The notes: generated by a model not told the origin, from the sequence alone. A stretch of 64,000 bases of DNA from Mycobacterium sp. BK086 (GCA_004362315.1 SNWL01000010.1:62001-126000); one strand, 5' to 3'. Counted from the stretch's first letter, positions 25,586-34,863 are shown. Translations and numbers: made by a program.

Positions 25586-26113
25586 ATGGTCGTCTCGCCT
25601 GTCCGCCTGAACCACGCGGTGTTGTTCGTGGCTGACCTCAGCCGCGCGGTGCGCTTCTATACCGAGGTCTTCGGTATGGAACTCGTCGCTCGCGAGGCAG
25701 GGCTCAATGCTGCTTTCCTACGGTTACCCCGGTCCGGAAATCACCACGACCTGGGGTTGTTCGGCGTGAACGTGGCGGCGCCTCGAGCGCATCGCTCCAC
25801 CGGTCTGTATCACCTGGCGTGGCAGCTCGACACCGTCGACGAACTTGTCGAGTTCCGTCAGACGCTGCTCGTGGCCGGCGCCTACACCGGCGAAGCGAGC
25901 CATGGCGCCACCAAGAGTGTCTACGGCGCCGACCCCGACGGCCACGAGTTCGAGGTCATGTGGATGATCCCGCGCAGCGAGTGGGGCGCCTACGAGAGTG
26001 CGGCAGTCGTAGAACGGCTGAATCTGGCTGACGAATTGAGGATTTGGTCGGGTAGGCCAACGGCCGGCGAGCTTGTGTACGAATCTCCGGGAGCAGCGTT
26101 GCTCGACAGATAA
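25586..26113 (+). CDS. VOC/glyoxalase-fold dioxygenase-like protein
   Basis: A 175-residue vicinal-oxygen-chelate protein: VRLNHAVLFVADLSRAVRFYTEVFGMEL at the start, GLYHLAWQLD in the middle and DPDGHEFEVMW near the end, giving His, His and Glu in the positions of the metal ligands. Start ATG 25586; the frame extends back to 25454 through the operator region, which rules out the longer form. Such proteins may be extradiol dioxygenases, glyoxalases or resistance proteins. Under MarR control with the DoxX gene. Confidence 0.85.
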   Translation: MVVSPVRLNHAVLFVADLSRAVRFYTEVFGMELVAREAGLNAAFLRLPRSGNHHDLGLFGVNVAAPRAHRSTGLYHLAWQLDTVDELVEFRQTLLVAGAYTGEASHGATKSVYGADPDGHEFEVMWMIPRSEWGAYESAAVVERLNLADELRIWSGRPTAGELVYESPGAALLDR

Positions 26114-26139
26114 CCACCGCAATGAATGGAGCTCCACCA

Positions 26140-26577
26140 ATGACCAATCCGATGCCCAACCGGGACGCCCGCCTTGACCCGCAGGCACCCATCGTCCTGA
26201 GCGTGTTCCGGGCGATCTTCGGGCTGCTGCTCGTGTGTCACGCCAGCGCACACCTCTTCGGCTGGCCCTCGGGACCAGCCGCCGGTGTCGGCCAGTGGCC
26301 ATTCTTCTACGCGGGTTGCATCGAACTTGTCGTCGGTGTTCTGCTCACCGTTGGATTATTCACGCGCATAGCGGCTTTCATTGCCTGCGGCACCATGGCC
26401 TTCGCCTTCTTCACTCAGCACCTGCCGGCCGGCATCATCCCGATGACCAACGGCGGCGAGCTTGCGGTGCTGTACTGCTTTGGGTTCTTCCTCCTTGTTT
26501 TCACCGGTGGCGGCACCGTTTCGCTCGATGCCCTCCGCCACCGAACACCGCGACTTGTGCAGCGATCTGCACCGTAG
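26140..26577 (+). CDS. DoxX family membrane protein
   Basis: A 145-residue protein with four predicted membrane segments (LSVFRAIFGLLLVCHASAHL, WPFFYAGCIELVVGVLLTVG, IAAFIACGTMAFAFF, LAVLYCFGFFLLVFTG), the DoxX pattern. Start ATG 26140 with GGAG 8 bp upstream. It follows the VOC gene by 26 bp in one operon. DoxX proteins are often linked to redox or thiol stress and aromatic catabolism; the role here is not readable. Confidence 0.85.
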   Translation: MTNPMPNRDARLDPQAPIVLSVFRAIFGLLLVCHASAHLFGWPSGPAAGVGQWPFFYAGCIELVVGVLLTVGLFTRIAAFIACGTMAFAFFTQHLPAGIIPMTNGGELAVLYCFGFFLLVFTGGGTVSLDALRHRTPRLVQRSAP

Positions 26578-26673
26578 CCGACGGCGAGTCCAGGACAGCC
26601 TCCAACACTGGGTCGGACTCGCTGCACGACAGGCCTTCCACGCACCCCAGTGGCTGCACGCTGCCTCGCGCGA

Positions 26674-27243
26674 TCACCCCTCGGGCGCGACGGCCGCGGA
26701 GATCAGCAGCTCGGCAGCCGAATCGACCCGGGAACTCTGGCCGGTGACAAGTGCGTCCTGGCACAGCCCCCTGAGCCCGGAGACGACGAGTGTGGCGCGT
26801 GCACGGGCGGCGCTGCGTCGGTAACCCACTGCGACGAGAGCCGCACTGATGGGGTCGAGCATCACCTCGATGGCAGTGCGGGCATAGGGACCGTAGGTAT
26901 CCGGGTCGGTGCTGGCCAGGCTGAGAACCTGTAACAGCATCCGCACGCTTCGGCGCTGACCGCCCCGGGTCAAGCCGTGCCACAACGCGCGCGCCGCATC
27001 GCAGAACTCGTCTGCGGTGCTGACATCGTGAAAGATCTCCCCGACTTTGGGGCGGCTGGCCTCCAGCGCCTGCGCCAACAGCTCGCCGCGGTCACCGAAG
27101 TAGTAGAGCAGCATGCGCTTGCTCGTCCCCAACGCCGCCGCCATCGGTGCCAGCGACATGTCGTTGACTCCGTGCTCTTCGAGATACCTCACGACGTCAC
27201 GAAGCAGCTCCTCGCGCTTCACGGGATCCGGTGGACGTGCCAT
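26674..27243 (-). CDS. TetR/AcrR family transcriptional regulator
   Basis: A 189-residue TetR protein with HTH EELLRDVVRYLEEHGVNDMSLAPMAAALGTSKRMLLYYFGDRGELL at residues of about 11-57. Divergent from the decarboxylase gene, with two GCCGATCGGTAC-type palindromes between, so it likely represses itself and the decarboxylase. Confidence 0.9.
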   Translation of the reverse strand: MARPPDPVKREELLRDVVRYLEEHGVNDMSLAPMAAALGTSKRMLLYYFGDRGELLAQALEASRPKVGEIFHDVSTADEFCDAARALWHGLTRGGQRRSVRMLLQVLSLASTDPDTYGPYARTAIEVMLDPISAALVAVGYRRSAARARATLVVSGLRGLCQDALVTGQSSRVDSAAELLISAAVAPEG

Positions 27244-27252
27244 CTCTTGACT

Positions 27253-27297
27253 GTACCGATCGGTACGAGTACAGTCAATAATGTGCCGATCGGTACA
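27253..27297. promoter_or_regulatory. TetR operators, two CCGATCGG-centred palindromes
   Basis: GTACCGATCGGTAC at 27253-27266 is a perfect 14-bp palindrome. A second copy, TGTGCCGATCGGTACA at 27282-27297, has one mismatched pair. GACTGTAC (27249-27256) and GTACAGTC (27269-27276) form an additional dyad. All lie in the 80-bp region between the TetR and decarboxylase starts. Confidence 0.8.
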
Positions 27298-27323
27298 TAA
27301 ATTCTTGGTTGAGAGGAATCACA

Positions 27324-28307
27324 ATGAACGGCAAGATCGCACTCGAAGAGCACTGGGAGGCAGAGCAATTCCCCGCGACGGGCTCGCACGACTTCACCGA
27401 ACCCGGATACTTCGCCGACGTACAGCGGCGACTCCAGGAAGTCGATCAGCGCATCGAGGACATGGATCGAACCGGCATCGACGTCTCAATCCTGTCGCTC
27501 ACACAGCCAGGGATCGAGGGCATCACCGATGCCGCCGTTGCCATTGACACGGCTCGACGGATGAACGATCACGCCGCCGACAAGCTCGTCGGCCGCTACC
27601 CGCAGCGGCTGCGCATGTTCGCAGCGGTCCCGTTGCAGGACCCCCAGGCGGCCGCCGAGGAACTCGAGCGCGCGGTCAAAGATCTTGGCGCGGTGGGGGC
27701 ACTGATCAACGGCTACAGCAACATCGGTGACGAGAACACCGCCCGCTATCTTGATGAAGCGCCAGTCGACGTGTTCTGGAACAAGGTCAGCGAACTCGAC
27801 GTGCCGGTCTACCTTCATCCGCGCATCCCGCTGCCCAACCAGCAGCGCATCTACCAGGGCTATGAAGGGCTGCTCGGCTCGGCGTGGGGATTCGGCTTCG
27901 AGACCGCCACACACGCCCTGCGATTGATCCTGAGCGGGTTGTTCGATCGGTATCCGAATGTCAACGTCATTCTCGGCCACCTGGGCGAAGCGTTGCCGTT
28001 CACCCTCCCCCGTGTCGAACATCGGCTGCGCCACCAACGTCCAGAAACCCACGGCAGCCATCGCAAGCCCCCGACCGCTTACCTGCGCGAGAACTTCTAT
28101 CTCACCACCAGTGGCGTGTTTCGGACCCAGGCGCTGATCGACACCCTGCTCGAGGTCGGCGCTGACCGAACCTTGTTCTCCGTCGACTACCCGTACGAAT
28201 CCATGCACGAACTCGCACCCTGGTTTGACACCTGCCCGATCAGCGAGAACGACCGCATCAAGATCGGACGGACCAATGCCGCCACGCTGTTCGGGATCGG
28301 GGACTGA
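27324..28307 (+). CDS. Amidohydrolase-family decarboxylase, 2,3-dihydroxybenzoate/gamma-resorcylate decarboxylase type
   Basis: A 327-residue protein starting MNGKIALEEHW, the exact N-terminal pattern of gamma-resorcylate and 2,3-dihydroxybenzoate decarboxylases (Glu8 and His10 metal ligands). Family landmarks follow: GIDVSILSLTQPG, AVPLQDPQAAAEEL, VYLHPRIPLP, ILGHLGEALPF, LTTSGVFRTQ and FSVDYPYES with the metal Asp. It should decarboxylate a hydroxylated benzoate non-oxidatively. Start ATG 27324 with GAGAGGA upstream. It is a single-gene unit ended by a hairpin and controlled by the adjacent TetR. Confidence 0.85.
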   Translation: MNGKIALEEHWEAEQFPATGSHDFTEPGYFADVQRRLQEVDQRIEDMDRTGIDVSILSLTQPGIEGITDAAVAIDTARRMNDHAADKLVGRYPQRLRMFAAVPLQDPQAAAEELERAVKDLGAVGALINGYSNIGDENTARYLDEAPVDVFWNKVSELDVPVYLHPRIPLPNQQRIYQGYEGLLGSAWGFGFETATHALRLILSGLFDRYPNVNVILGHLGEALPFTLPRVEHRLRHQRPETHGSHRKPPTAYLRENFYLTTSGVFRTQALIDTLLEVGADRTLFSVDYPYESMHELAPWFDTCPISENDRIKIGRTNAATLFGIGD

Positions 28308-28310
28308 GTC

Positions 28311-28329
28311 GTCCGCCAGGCTGGCGGAC
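28311..28329 (+). terminator. Hairpin after the decarboxylase gene
   Basis: GTCCGCCA-GGC-TGGCGGAC is a perfect 8-bp stem with a 3-base loop, 3 bp after the stop codon. There is no T-run, as is usual for mycobacterial intrinsic-like terminators. Confidence 0.6.
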
Positions 28330-28898
28330 CCCCGCCGGTGAGGTCGAGGGTGGGTTGGGTCGGCAACGCTGCTGCTCAACCCGCCGTCGACCCCTTCCGC
28401 ACACCCCGTGCCGCTCGTAGGGCCCATTCGGTCCTGCAATCCGGTGCCGTTTCACAGACTGCGGCGATGATCGACAAATTGGCCACCAGCAGCCCGCCGG
28501 TCAACGCCAAACCCGCACATACACGCCAGCGGCCGACCCCCGGGGTCCGCCGCGAAACCAACCGTTAGCGGCACCGCTTGGTCGCCTCGTCGACCGCCTA
28601 ATGTCATGCGAACAAAGACTTTCGGTGACTGAACCTGCCAACATTTCCGCTCCGGCCGGGCGCATTTCACGCAACGGCGACGCGAGCCAACCGGCAAACC
28701 CGACATGGCCCAGCAGTGCACTCGACACGTACGGAGCGACGACCCACGTTTCTGTTGGGTAACAGCAAATGCATTTCCCTTGGCGTCGTTCCGATTTCAA
28801 GACCGCGAATCGCCACCGCGACACAACCCTGAGATAACAGCAGCTTGGCACCCTCGTGCTTCACCAGGTCCGTGCTATTCGAGAGGTGCCGATATTCA
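28330..28898. other. Intergenic region with no convincing gene
   Basis: About 570 bp between the decarboxylase terminator and the permease. A 61-codon frame on the minus strand (28376-28561, TTG start) has a hydrophobic stretch (VCAGLALTGGLLVANLSIIAAV) and might be a small membrane protein, but it has no ribosome-binding site that I can see. Otherwise I see nothing. Confidence 0.4.
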
Positions 28899-30356
28899 AT
28901 GTCCAACCCCAGCGATACTTCGCCCCCCGCCCCGTCGATCCGCACCGAGCGGTTGACCGGCGAACTGACGACCGGCTCGATCGTCTTCATGGTCGTCGCT
29001 GCTGCAGCACCCCTCACCATCATCGGTGGAGTCACACCGATCGGGTTCGTCTTAGGTAACGGTGTCGGTTTCCCGGCTCTCTACATCGTGGGCGCAGTCA
29101 TACTGCTGTTCTTCGCCGTCGGACTATCCACCATGAGCCGCTACATACCCCAGCCCGGCGCCTTTTTCACATATGTGGGGCACGGACTGTCGGGGAGTTG
29201 GGGACTTGGCGCGGCGTTCCTGGCAATCCTGACCTACGCAGGTGTTCAGATCGCCGTCTTTGCCTACATCGGCGCCACCGCGACGACGGCAGCCGAATCC
29301 TTGGGCCTACCAACGCTTCCCTGGTGGGCGTGGACGCTCGCCGCGGTACTGCTAGTGGGTCTGCTCGGCTACCGGCGAATCGGGCTATCCTCGAAAGTCC
29401 TTGGCATCCTCCTGATCGCGGAGGTCGCCATCGTGGTGGCACTCGACGTGGCGGTGATCGCCCGCGGGGGCGCAGACGGACTGTCGCTCGCACCCTTCTC
29501 GCCGGCCGTGATCCGTTCGGGCAACCTCGGTGTCGGGCTGATGTTCGCGATTGCTGGGTTTGTTGGGTTCGAATCGACAGCTGTGTTCCGAGATGAGGCC
29601 AAAGACCCGGTTCGATCCATTCCCCGAGCCACGTATATCGCGGTAGCCGCGATCGGGGCATTCTATGCGGTGTCCGCGTGGGCGTTGGTCATGGCCTGGG
29701 GGCCCACCCGGATCGTTGACGTCGCCAGCGGCAACCCCGAGGCCCTCATGTTGAACACGACGTCGAAGTATCTGGGCTCGGCAGCGGGCATCGCCGTGCA
29801 GGCCCTGTTGGTAACGTCCCTCTTCGCTTGCGTGCTCTCGTTTCACAACGTGGTGACGCGTTATCTGCACACCCTGGGATCAGCTGGAGTGCTACCTAGA
29901 GCGGTGGGGCGACGTCACCCCGGACACGGCTCGCCGCACACCGCGTCGGTGGTGCAAACAGGCGCCGTCATGGCGGTACTGCTCGCGCTCGTCGCCTCCG
30001 GACTGGATCCGGTACTGCAGATTTTCACATGGCTCAGCGGAACGACCACGCTCGGTGTGATTGTCTTGATGGCGCTGACATGCCTGGCGGTACTGGTCTA
30101 CTTCGCCCGCACGAGTATCGATGGTCGAATCTGGCAGACCAAGCTCGCCCCTGCGCTGGGGTTAATCGGGCTGGTGGCGATTCTGGCCATTGTGGTCGTG
30201 AACTATCCCACCCTGGTGGGCGGTTCGGTCGTGGTCGCCGTGGTGATCGAGGCTGTCCTGCTCGCAACTGTGCTGGGTGGGTTCGCCCTTGCGCTACTTC
30301 TGCGCTCCCGCCGTCCCGACGTTTACGTCGGGCTCACCGAGGCGATCGCGGTGTGA
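28899..30356 (+). CDS. APC superfamily amino acid/amine permease
   Basis: A 485-residue transporter with about 12 membrane segments. The first helix region is GSIVFMVVAAAAPLTIIGGV, followed by LYIVGAVILLFFAVGLSTMSR, and GFVGFESTAVFRDEAKDPVRSIPRA is the conserved GFE.......E......P.A motif of the APC family. Start ATG 28899 with GAGGTG upstream. It precedes the copper amine oxidase gene, so amines or amino acids are the likely cargo (inference). Confidence 0.9.
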   Translation: MSNPSDTSPPAPSIRTERLTGELTTGSIVFMVVAAAAPLTIIGGVTPIGFVLGNGVGFPALYIVGAVILLFFAVGLSTMSRYIPQPGAFFTYVGHGLSGSWGLGAAFLAILTYAGVQIAVFAYIGATATTAAESLGLPTLPWWAWTLAAVLLVGLLGYRRIGLSSKVLGILLIAEVAIVVALDVAVIARGGADGLSLAPFSPAVIRSGNLGVGLMFAIAGFVGFESTAVFRDEAKDPVRSIPRATYIAVAAIGAFYAVSAWALVMAWGPTRIVDVASGNPEALMLNTTSKYLGSAAGIAVQALLVTSLFACVLSFHNVVTRYLHTLGSAGVLPRAVGRRHPGHGSPHTASVVQTGAVMAVLLALVASGLDPVLQIFTWLSGTTTLGVIVLMALTCLAVLVYFARTSIDGRIWQTKLAPALGLIGLVAILAIVVVNYPTLVGGSVVVAVVIEAVLLATVLGGFALALLLRSRRPDVYVGLTEAIAV

Positions 30357-30370
30357 CGCACCGCGATCGC
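30342..30370 (+). terminator. Strong hairpin overlapping the permease stop codon
   Basis: GCGATCGCGGTG (30342-30353) and CACCGCGATCGC (30359-30370) form a perfect 12-bp stem with a 5-base loop that includes the stop codon. A second perfect stem, CCCGACG-TTTA-CGTCGGG, lies at 30315-30332 inside the gene end. Together they may end transcription or lower expression of the downstream oxidase. Confidence 0.6.
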
Positions 30371-30452
30371 TCCTCCCGACGAGATCGACAACCACACCCT
30401 CTGCGGGCCCTCGCAACGAACATCCCGACCATCGCAACACCCAGGAGTGCTG

Positions 30453-32462
30453 ATGCGCATCGTTGAACCATCCTCGCCAGAACACCCCCTCACTCCCCTG
30501 ACTGCTGACGAGATCACCCTGGCCACGAACATCTTTCGTGCCAGCGACGTGTTCCCGAAGGGCAGTCGATTCGTCAGTATCGAACTGCAAGAACCAAGCA
30601 AGGCAGAACTCGCCGACTATGCCGCGGGCAATGGGGTGCCGCGCCGCGCGTTCATGGTGATTCGCGATGTTGAGCAGGCAAAGACCTACGAGGCGACCGT
30701 GTCGCTCAGCGACGGGCGGGTGATCTCGCTCGCGCATATCCCCGGTGTGCAGCCGGGTCTTCTCTTCGACGACTTCCTGGCGGTGGAGGACCTCGTCCGC
30801 AGCGACCACCGCTGGCAGGAAGCCATGCACAAACGGGGGGTCACCGACTTCGAACACGTGATGATCGAGCCCTGGCCATGCGCCTACCTCGACGAGACGG
30901 ATTCGCCGAACCGACGACTCAACCGGCCGCTGACCTACGTGCGCTACTCCCAGGACGAGAACGCCTACGCCCACCCGGTCGACAACCTGACTGTTCTCGT
31001 CGATCTCGACCGCCATGAAGTGCTCGAGGTCGTCGATCACGGTGTCGTACCGCTTCCGCCACGGCCCGGCGACTACTGGACGGAAACGAGCCTGGCCGAT
31101 CCCGACAACGTCCCGACATTCCCTCGACTGCGTGACGACCTCAAGCCGCTGTTGCTCACCCAACCCGAAGGTCCCAGCTTCACCGTCGACGGAAACGAAG
31201 TCCGTTGGCAGAAATGGCGATTCAGGGTTGGATTCACACCGCGCGAGGGATTGGTACTCCACCAATTGGGCTACGAAGACAAAGGACGAGTCCGTTCGAT
31301 CGCCCATCGGATCTCCATCTCGGAGATGGCGGTGCCCTACGCCGATACCGCCCCCACACAGATCCGCAAATGCGTCTTCGACGGCGGCGAGGACGGGCTC
31401 GGCAAGAACGCCAACAGCCTTACGTTGGGTTGTGACTGCCTCGGTGAGATCTTCTACTTCGACGTGGCGCTGTGCGATTCAGAAGGCACTGGACAGACGA
31501 TCAACAATGCGATCTGCATGCACGAGGAGGACGCCGGCACGATGTGGAAGCACACCGACCTCCGTACTGGCCGCAGTATCGTCCGGCGCTCACGCCGCCT
31601 GGTGATATCCCAGTTCATGACATTGGCGAACTACGACTACGGGTTCTATTGGCATCTCTACCAGGACGGCACCATCGAATGCGAAGTCAAACTCACCGGC
31701 ATCATGTCGATGGGTGCTCTTCACGACGGTGAGAGCCCCCGACATGGCACCAAGATCGCGCCAGGACTCTATGCGCCCCATCATCAGCACTTCTTCAACG
31801 CACGCCTGGATATGGCGGTCGACGGACCCCGCAACACCGTTCTTGAGGTTGACAGCCGCAGCGTGCCACCGGGGCCGGACAACCCCTACGGCAACGCGTG
31901 GGAAATCATTAGCACTCCGCTTGGGAGCGAACAGCAAGCGCAACGCGATCTCGACTTCCGCGCAGCGCGGTACTGGAAGATCATCAACGAGGACAGCACC
32001 AATCTGGTCGGTGACCCGGTCGGCTACAAGGTCATGCCCGGAGAGAACGCGGCGCACCTGTTCCAAGCGGACGCGCCGGCGTTCGGTCGGGCGGGTTTTG
32101 TCGCCCATCAACTATGGGTGACCCAATACGATCCTCGGGAACGCTTCGCTGCGGGTGATTACCCGTATCAGAGCCCCGGCGGGGCAGGACTACCCAGCTA
32201 CATCGTGCACGATCGCGGTCTGCGCAATGAGGACATCGTGGTGTGGTACACCTTCGGCGTTCACCACGTGACGCGCACCGAGGACTGGCCGGTCATGCCG
32301 GTACACCGGACCGGGTTCTCGCTCAAGCCAACTGGATTCTTCGACGGCAACCCAGCACTGGACCTGCCCGCACCCGTACCCACGTGCTCCGGCGACCATG
32401 CACCGGCCGGCCAGTGTCACGCCGACCTCGACGCGCGTCACGACGGCGGGATGACACCGTGA
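30453..32462 (+). CDS. Primary amine oxidase (copper/topaquinone-dependent)
   Basis: A 669-residue copper amine oxidase. The topaquinone precursor is Tyr394 in ANYDYGFYWH (N-Y-D-Y signature). Two copper-ligand His residues are His444 and His446 in HHQHFFNARLD, and the third lies in the C-terminal FGVHHVTRTEDWPVMP. It oxidises primary amines to aldehydes with release of ammonia and peroxide. Start: ATG 30453 with AGGAG 5 bp upstream, better than GTG 30447. Flanked by APC permeases, so import and deamination of an amine are likely linked. Confidence 0.93.
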   Translation: MRIVEPSSPEHPLTPLTADEITLATNIFRASDVFPKGSRFVSIELQEPSKAELADYAAGNGVPRRAFMVIRDVEQAKTYEATVSLSDGRVISLAHIPGVQPGLLFDDFLAVEDLVRSDHRWQEAMHKRGVTDFEHVMIEPWPCAYLDETDSPNRRLNRPLTYVRYSQDENAYAHPVDNLTVLVDLDRHEVLEVVDHGVVPLPPRPGDYWTETSLADPDNVPTFPRLRDDLKPLLLTQPEGPSFTVDGNEVRWQKWRFRVGFTPREGLVLHQLGYEDKGRVRSIAHRISISEMAVPYADTAPTQIRKCVFDGGEDGLGKNANSLTLGCDCLGEIFYFDVALCDSEGTGQTINNAICMHEEDAGTMWKHTDLRTGRSIVRRSRRLVISQFMTLANYDYGFYWHLYQDGTIECEVKLTGIMSMGALHDGESPRHGTKIAPGLYAPHHQHFFNARLDMAVDGPRNTVLEVDSRSVPPGPDNPYGNAWEIISTPLGSEQQAQRDLDFRAARYWKIINEDSTNLVGDPVGYKVMPGENAAHLFQADAPAFGRAGFVAHQLWVTQYDPRERFAAGDYPYQSPGGAGLPSYIVHDRGLRNEDIVVWYTFGVHHVTRTEDWPVMPVHRTGFSLKPTGFFDGNPALDLPAPVPTCSGDHAPAGQCHADLDARHDGGMTP

Positions 32463-32477
32463 CCCGGCCCGCCGTCG
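32441..32477. terminator. Bidirectional hairpin between amine oxidase and IclR genes
   Basis: CGACGGCGGG (32441-32450) pairs with CCCGCCGTCG (32468-32477), a perfect 10-bp stem with a 17-base loop that spans the oxidase stop codon. It is placed between convergent genes. Confidence 0.45.
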
Positions 32478-32521
32478 CGGGTGCCTGAGCCGGCTGGCGC
32501 AACGCATCGCGGCGAAGCCTC

Positions 32522-33268
32522 CTAGGCGAGCAGTTCACTGAGCTCAAGCGCTGCGGGACAGAGAAATTCGAGTATCTCCTCAACTGAGGTGGTAATCCGA
32601 TCGGTGGGCCCGATCACGGCGAGGGCACCGATCAGCCGACCGGATTCATCCCGAAGTGGGACCGCCACACAACTGGTGTCGGGGGTGAAGTCGTCGAGCC
32701 GGACGGCTGTGTCGAGTTGGCGGCCGTCGGACCTCCCCGACGGGCAAGAGGACACGGGCTTCGCGACGCGCCGGTGCTCATCAAGCAGGAGGCGACCGAT
32801 CGCCGAGTGCTCGAAGTCGCGTGCCAATGCAAGCTCGCCAGGCACCGGATGGTCGGGGTCAGCGTCGGCGAGATGCACCGTGCCGCGCGGAAAAGTCAAC
32901 AAGTGCACGCCTAAGCGAGTCCCGGCCCGAACGCGGGACAGCGCAGAACGTGCTCGACGCGACACGTGCACGGCGGACTCCGCTGCTGTGTCGGCGAATT
33001 CGATCGCGCGGCGGCCCAGTGCGAATCCCGACAGGTCGGGCAAACGCACGACGTACCCTTCGGCGGCGAGATGGTTGAGGAGTCGGTACGCCGTCGCCGG
33101 AGACAGATTGAGCGCACGCGCAATCTGCTGGCCGGTGATGCCTGGACCCGAGCGCGCCACGACTTCGAGCACCTCCAGCGCGTTGGTCACTGCGCGTGGT
33201 TGGCGCCCTGTCATTGGGGGATCACGCCGGGCCGGAAAGGATGCGCCGCCTCCAGGGCGCGCACTCAT
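32522..33268 (-). CDS. IclR family transcriptional regulator
   Basis: A 248-residue IclR protein: N-terminal winged HTH (AVTNALEVLEVVARSGPGITGQQIARALNLSPATAYRLLNHLAAEGYVVR) and C-terminal effector domain ending in ALAVIGPTDRITTSVEEILEFL. Start: ATG 33268 overlaps the permease stop in an ATGA, indicating translational coupling; a later Met at 33214 is also possible. It probably senses the permease cargo and controls the permease or the amine oxidase genes. Confidence 0.9.
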   Translation of the reverse strand: MSARPGGGASFPARRDPPMTGRQPRAVTNALEVLEVVARSGPGITGQQIARALNLSPATAYRLLNHLAAEGYVVRLPDLSGFALGRRAIEFADTAAESAVHVSRRARSALSRVRAGTRLGVHLLTFPRGTVHLADADPDHPVPGELALARDFEHSAIGRLLLDEHRRVAKPVSSCPSGRSDGRQLDTAVRLDDFTPDTSCVAVPLRDESGRLIGALAVIGPTDRITTSVEEILEFLCPAALELSELLA

Positions 33269-34863
33269 CCCTGGAGGTTCCCGCCGGTGTCCGCCCGCGG
33301 ACCCCACAGTACGTCCTCGTTGGAGGTCACGTCGTAAAGGCCTATCGCGCGCACACTTTCAGGTCTGGTGTGGTTGACCCTTGCGTAGTAAACCACCGCG
33401 GCTGCCAACACGGCTGCCACCGCGAGCAGGCAGGCCGCGTTGCCGGCACGGTCCTGATAGACCACGTACGCCGCCACTAATCCCGCCAAGATCCCAGCTG
33501 AGAACCCAGCGCGCGCAACCGGTCCGGCGGTCGCCTCGCCGATCCGCCACAAGAACAGGGGGGCGGCCACGCTCACCCCGAGATAAGCCAACATGTACCC
33601 GAACACGCCGATGGCGATCAACGAATCGATCCATGCGCGCATCGGCACACCCAGCGCCATGCCAATCAGGGGCACGGCGGCAATCACCGGCAGTGCTACT
33701 CCGAGCGCGACGTAGGGGGTGCGGAACCGGCGATCAACGCGTGCCAGGAACCCGGGCAACATGCCCTCGAGGCCCACCGCAAAAGTCAGCCTTACCAGTG
33801 CGGTCAGCGAGGCGACCGCGCAGGCAACGAACGAGATCCCCACGGCCAGATCGAGGATGCGCTGCCATGCGCCGGTGTAGCCTTGCGCGGCCAGCAAATC
33901 GTGGAAGGGGGCCGTCGTCGCGGCGGGATCCACTGCGGTGACCGCGAATGCGTCGACCTGGGCCCATGTTGAGACGACAAGCACGCCGCCGGAGATGAGT
34001 GGCGCCCACCGAACAACCCGCGGCACCATCTGGAAGGGTTGGCGCGCCTCGGGTCCGAGAGCCGTGCCGGACTCGAAACCCACAAATCCCGACGCTGAGA
34101 TGATCACACCGGCGACGAAACCGAACAGACCGGCGTAGCCGAGCGAGTCGGTGGAGGGTGCGACGACGAGAATCGTGGCCAGCGACGCATGGTCACCCGA
34201 CGACGTCAGCAAGGTGACTGAGGCGGCCAGCACCGCGATGACCGACACAGCCTCGAGGGCGAGGAGCAGTCGCCAGGTTCTCAGCGCTCCACGGTGCACG
34301 ATCAGCCCGACCACAACGACGATGGCAAGGCCCAGAAGCAACGAATCAGACGACGCCGTGCGACCAACAACCGCCCCGTTGTCAGCTGAGAATCGGGCAA
34401 CCCGCCCCAAATACTGGGTTGCGCCAGCGATACACGCCATGCCGATGCCGCCGTAGCCAACCAGAAGCGCAGCGCCAGTGAGGAAGCCCCCCAACGGGCC
34501 GAGGCCCTGAGCGCTGAACGAATAGAGCGAACCCGGTGCGGCCATTCGGCGGGTGAACACGTTGATCGCTGCGGCGACAAGGGCAGCCACGAGGAGGGCC
34601 AGCACCGCCGACCACACCGCACCTGACCCAGCGCCCGCGGCAACGGCAGCCGCCGGTGCGGCGGAACTCGCTGCGGCGGGTGCGATAGAGCCCAGCGATT
34701 GGGCAAGCACCGCACCCGTTCCCAGCTGGCGGCGATTGAGCTCATGCACCGGCGATCGCGCGGCCAGCCCCAATACGGGCCGGCTCGAACGGATGGCGGC
34801 ACCCACCTTCTCGACATCAACAACATCGCCTTGCGAATACTTCGGCACATCACCTCTGTACAA
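33265..34863 (-). CDS. APC superfamily permease
   Basis: A 532-residue transporter with about 12 membrane segments: QLGTGAVLAQSLGSIAPAAASS, AAINVFTRRMAAPGSLYSFSAQGLGP, and GFVGFESGTALGPEARQPFQMVPR, the APC family motif. It resembles amino-acid/amine transporters. GTG at 34848 is an alternative start with AGAGG just upstream. It forms an operon with the IclR gene. Confidence 0.9.
   Translation of the reverse strand: MYRGDVPKYSQGDVVDVEKVGAAIRSSRPVLGLAARSPVHELNRRQLGTGAVLAQSLGSIAPAAASSAAPAAAVAAGAGSGAVWSAVLALLVAALVAAAINVFTRRMAAPGSLYSFSAQGLGPLGGFLTGAALLVGYGGIGMACIAGATQYLGRVARFSADNGAVVGRTASSDSLLLGLAIVVVVGLIVHRGALRTWRLLLALEAVSVIAVLAASVTLLTSSGDHASLATILVVAPSTDSLGYAGLFGFVAGVIISASGFVGFESGTALGPEARQPFQMVPRVVRWAPLISGGVLVVSTWAQVDAFAVTAVDPAATTAPFHDLLAAQGYTGAWQRILDLAVGISFVACAVASLTALVRLTFAVGLEGMLPGFLARVDRRFRTPYVALGVALPVIAAVPLIGMALGVPMRAWIDSLIAIGVFGYMLAYLGVSVAAPLFLWRIGEATAGPVARAGFSAGILAGLVAAYVVYQDRAGNAACLLAVAAVLAAAVVYYARVNHTRPESVRAIGLYDVTSNEDVLWGPRADTGGNLQG

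Noticed and set aside
28376..28561. Small minus-strand frame with a hydrophobic stretch
   Set aside because: Needs a TTG start, no ribosome-binding site; kept only as a note in the intergenic entry.
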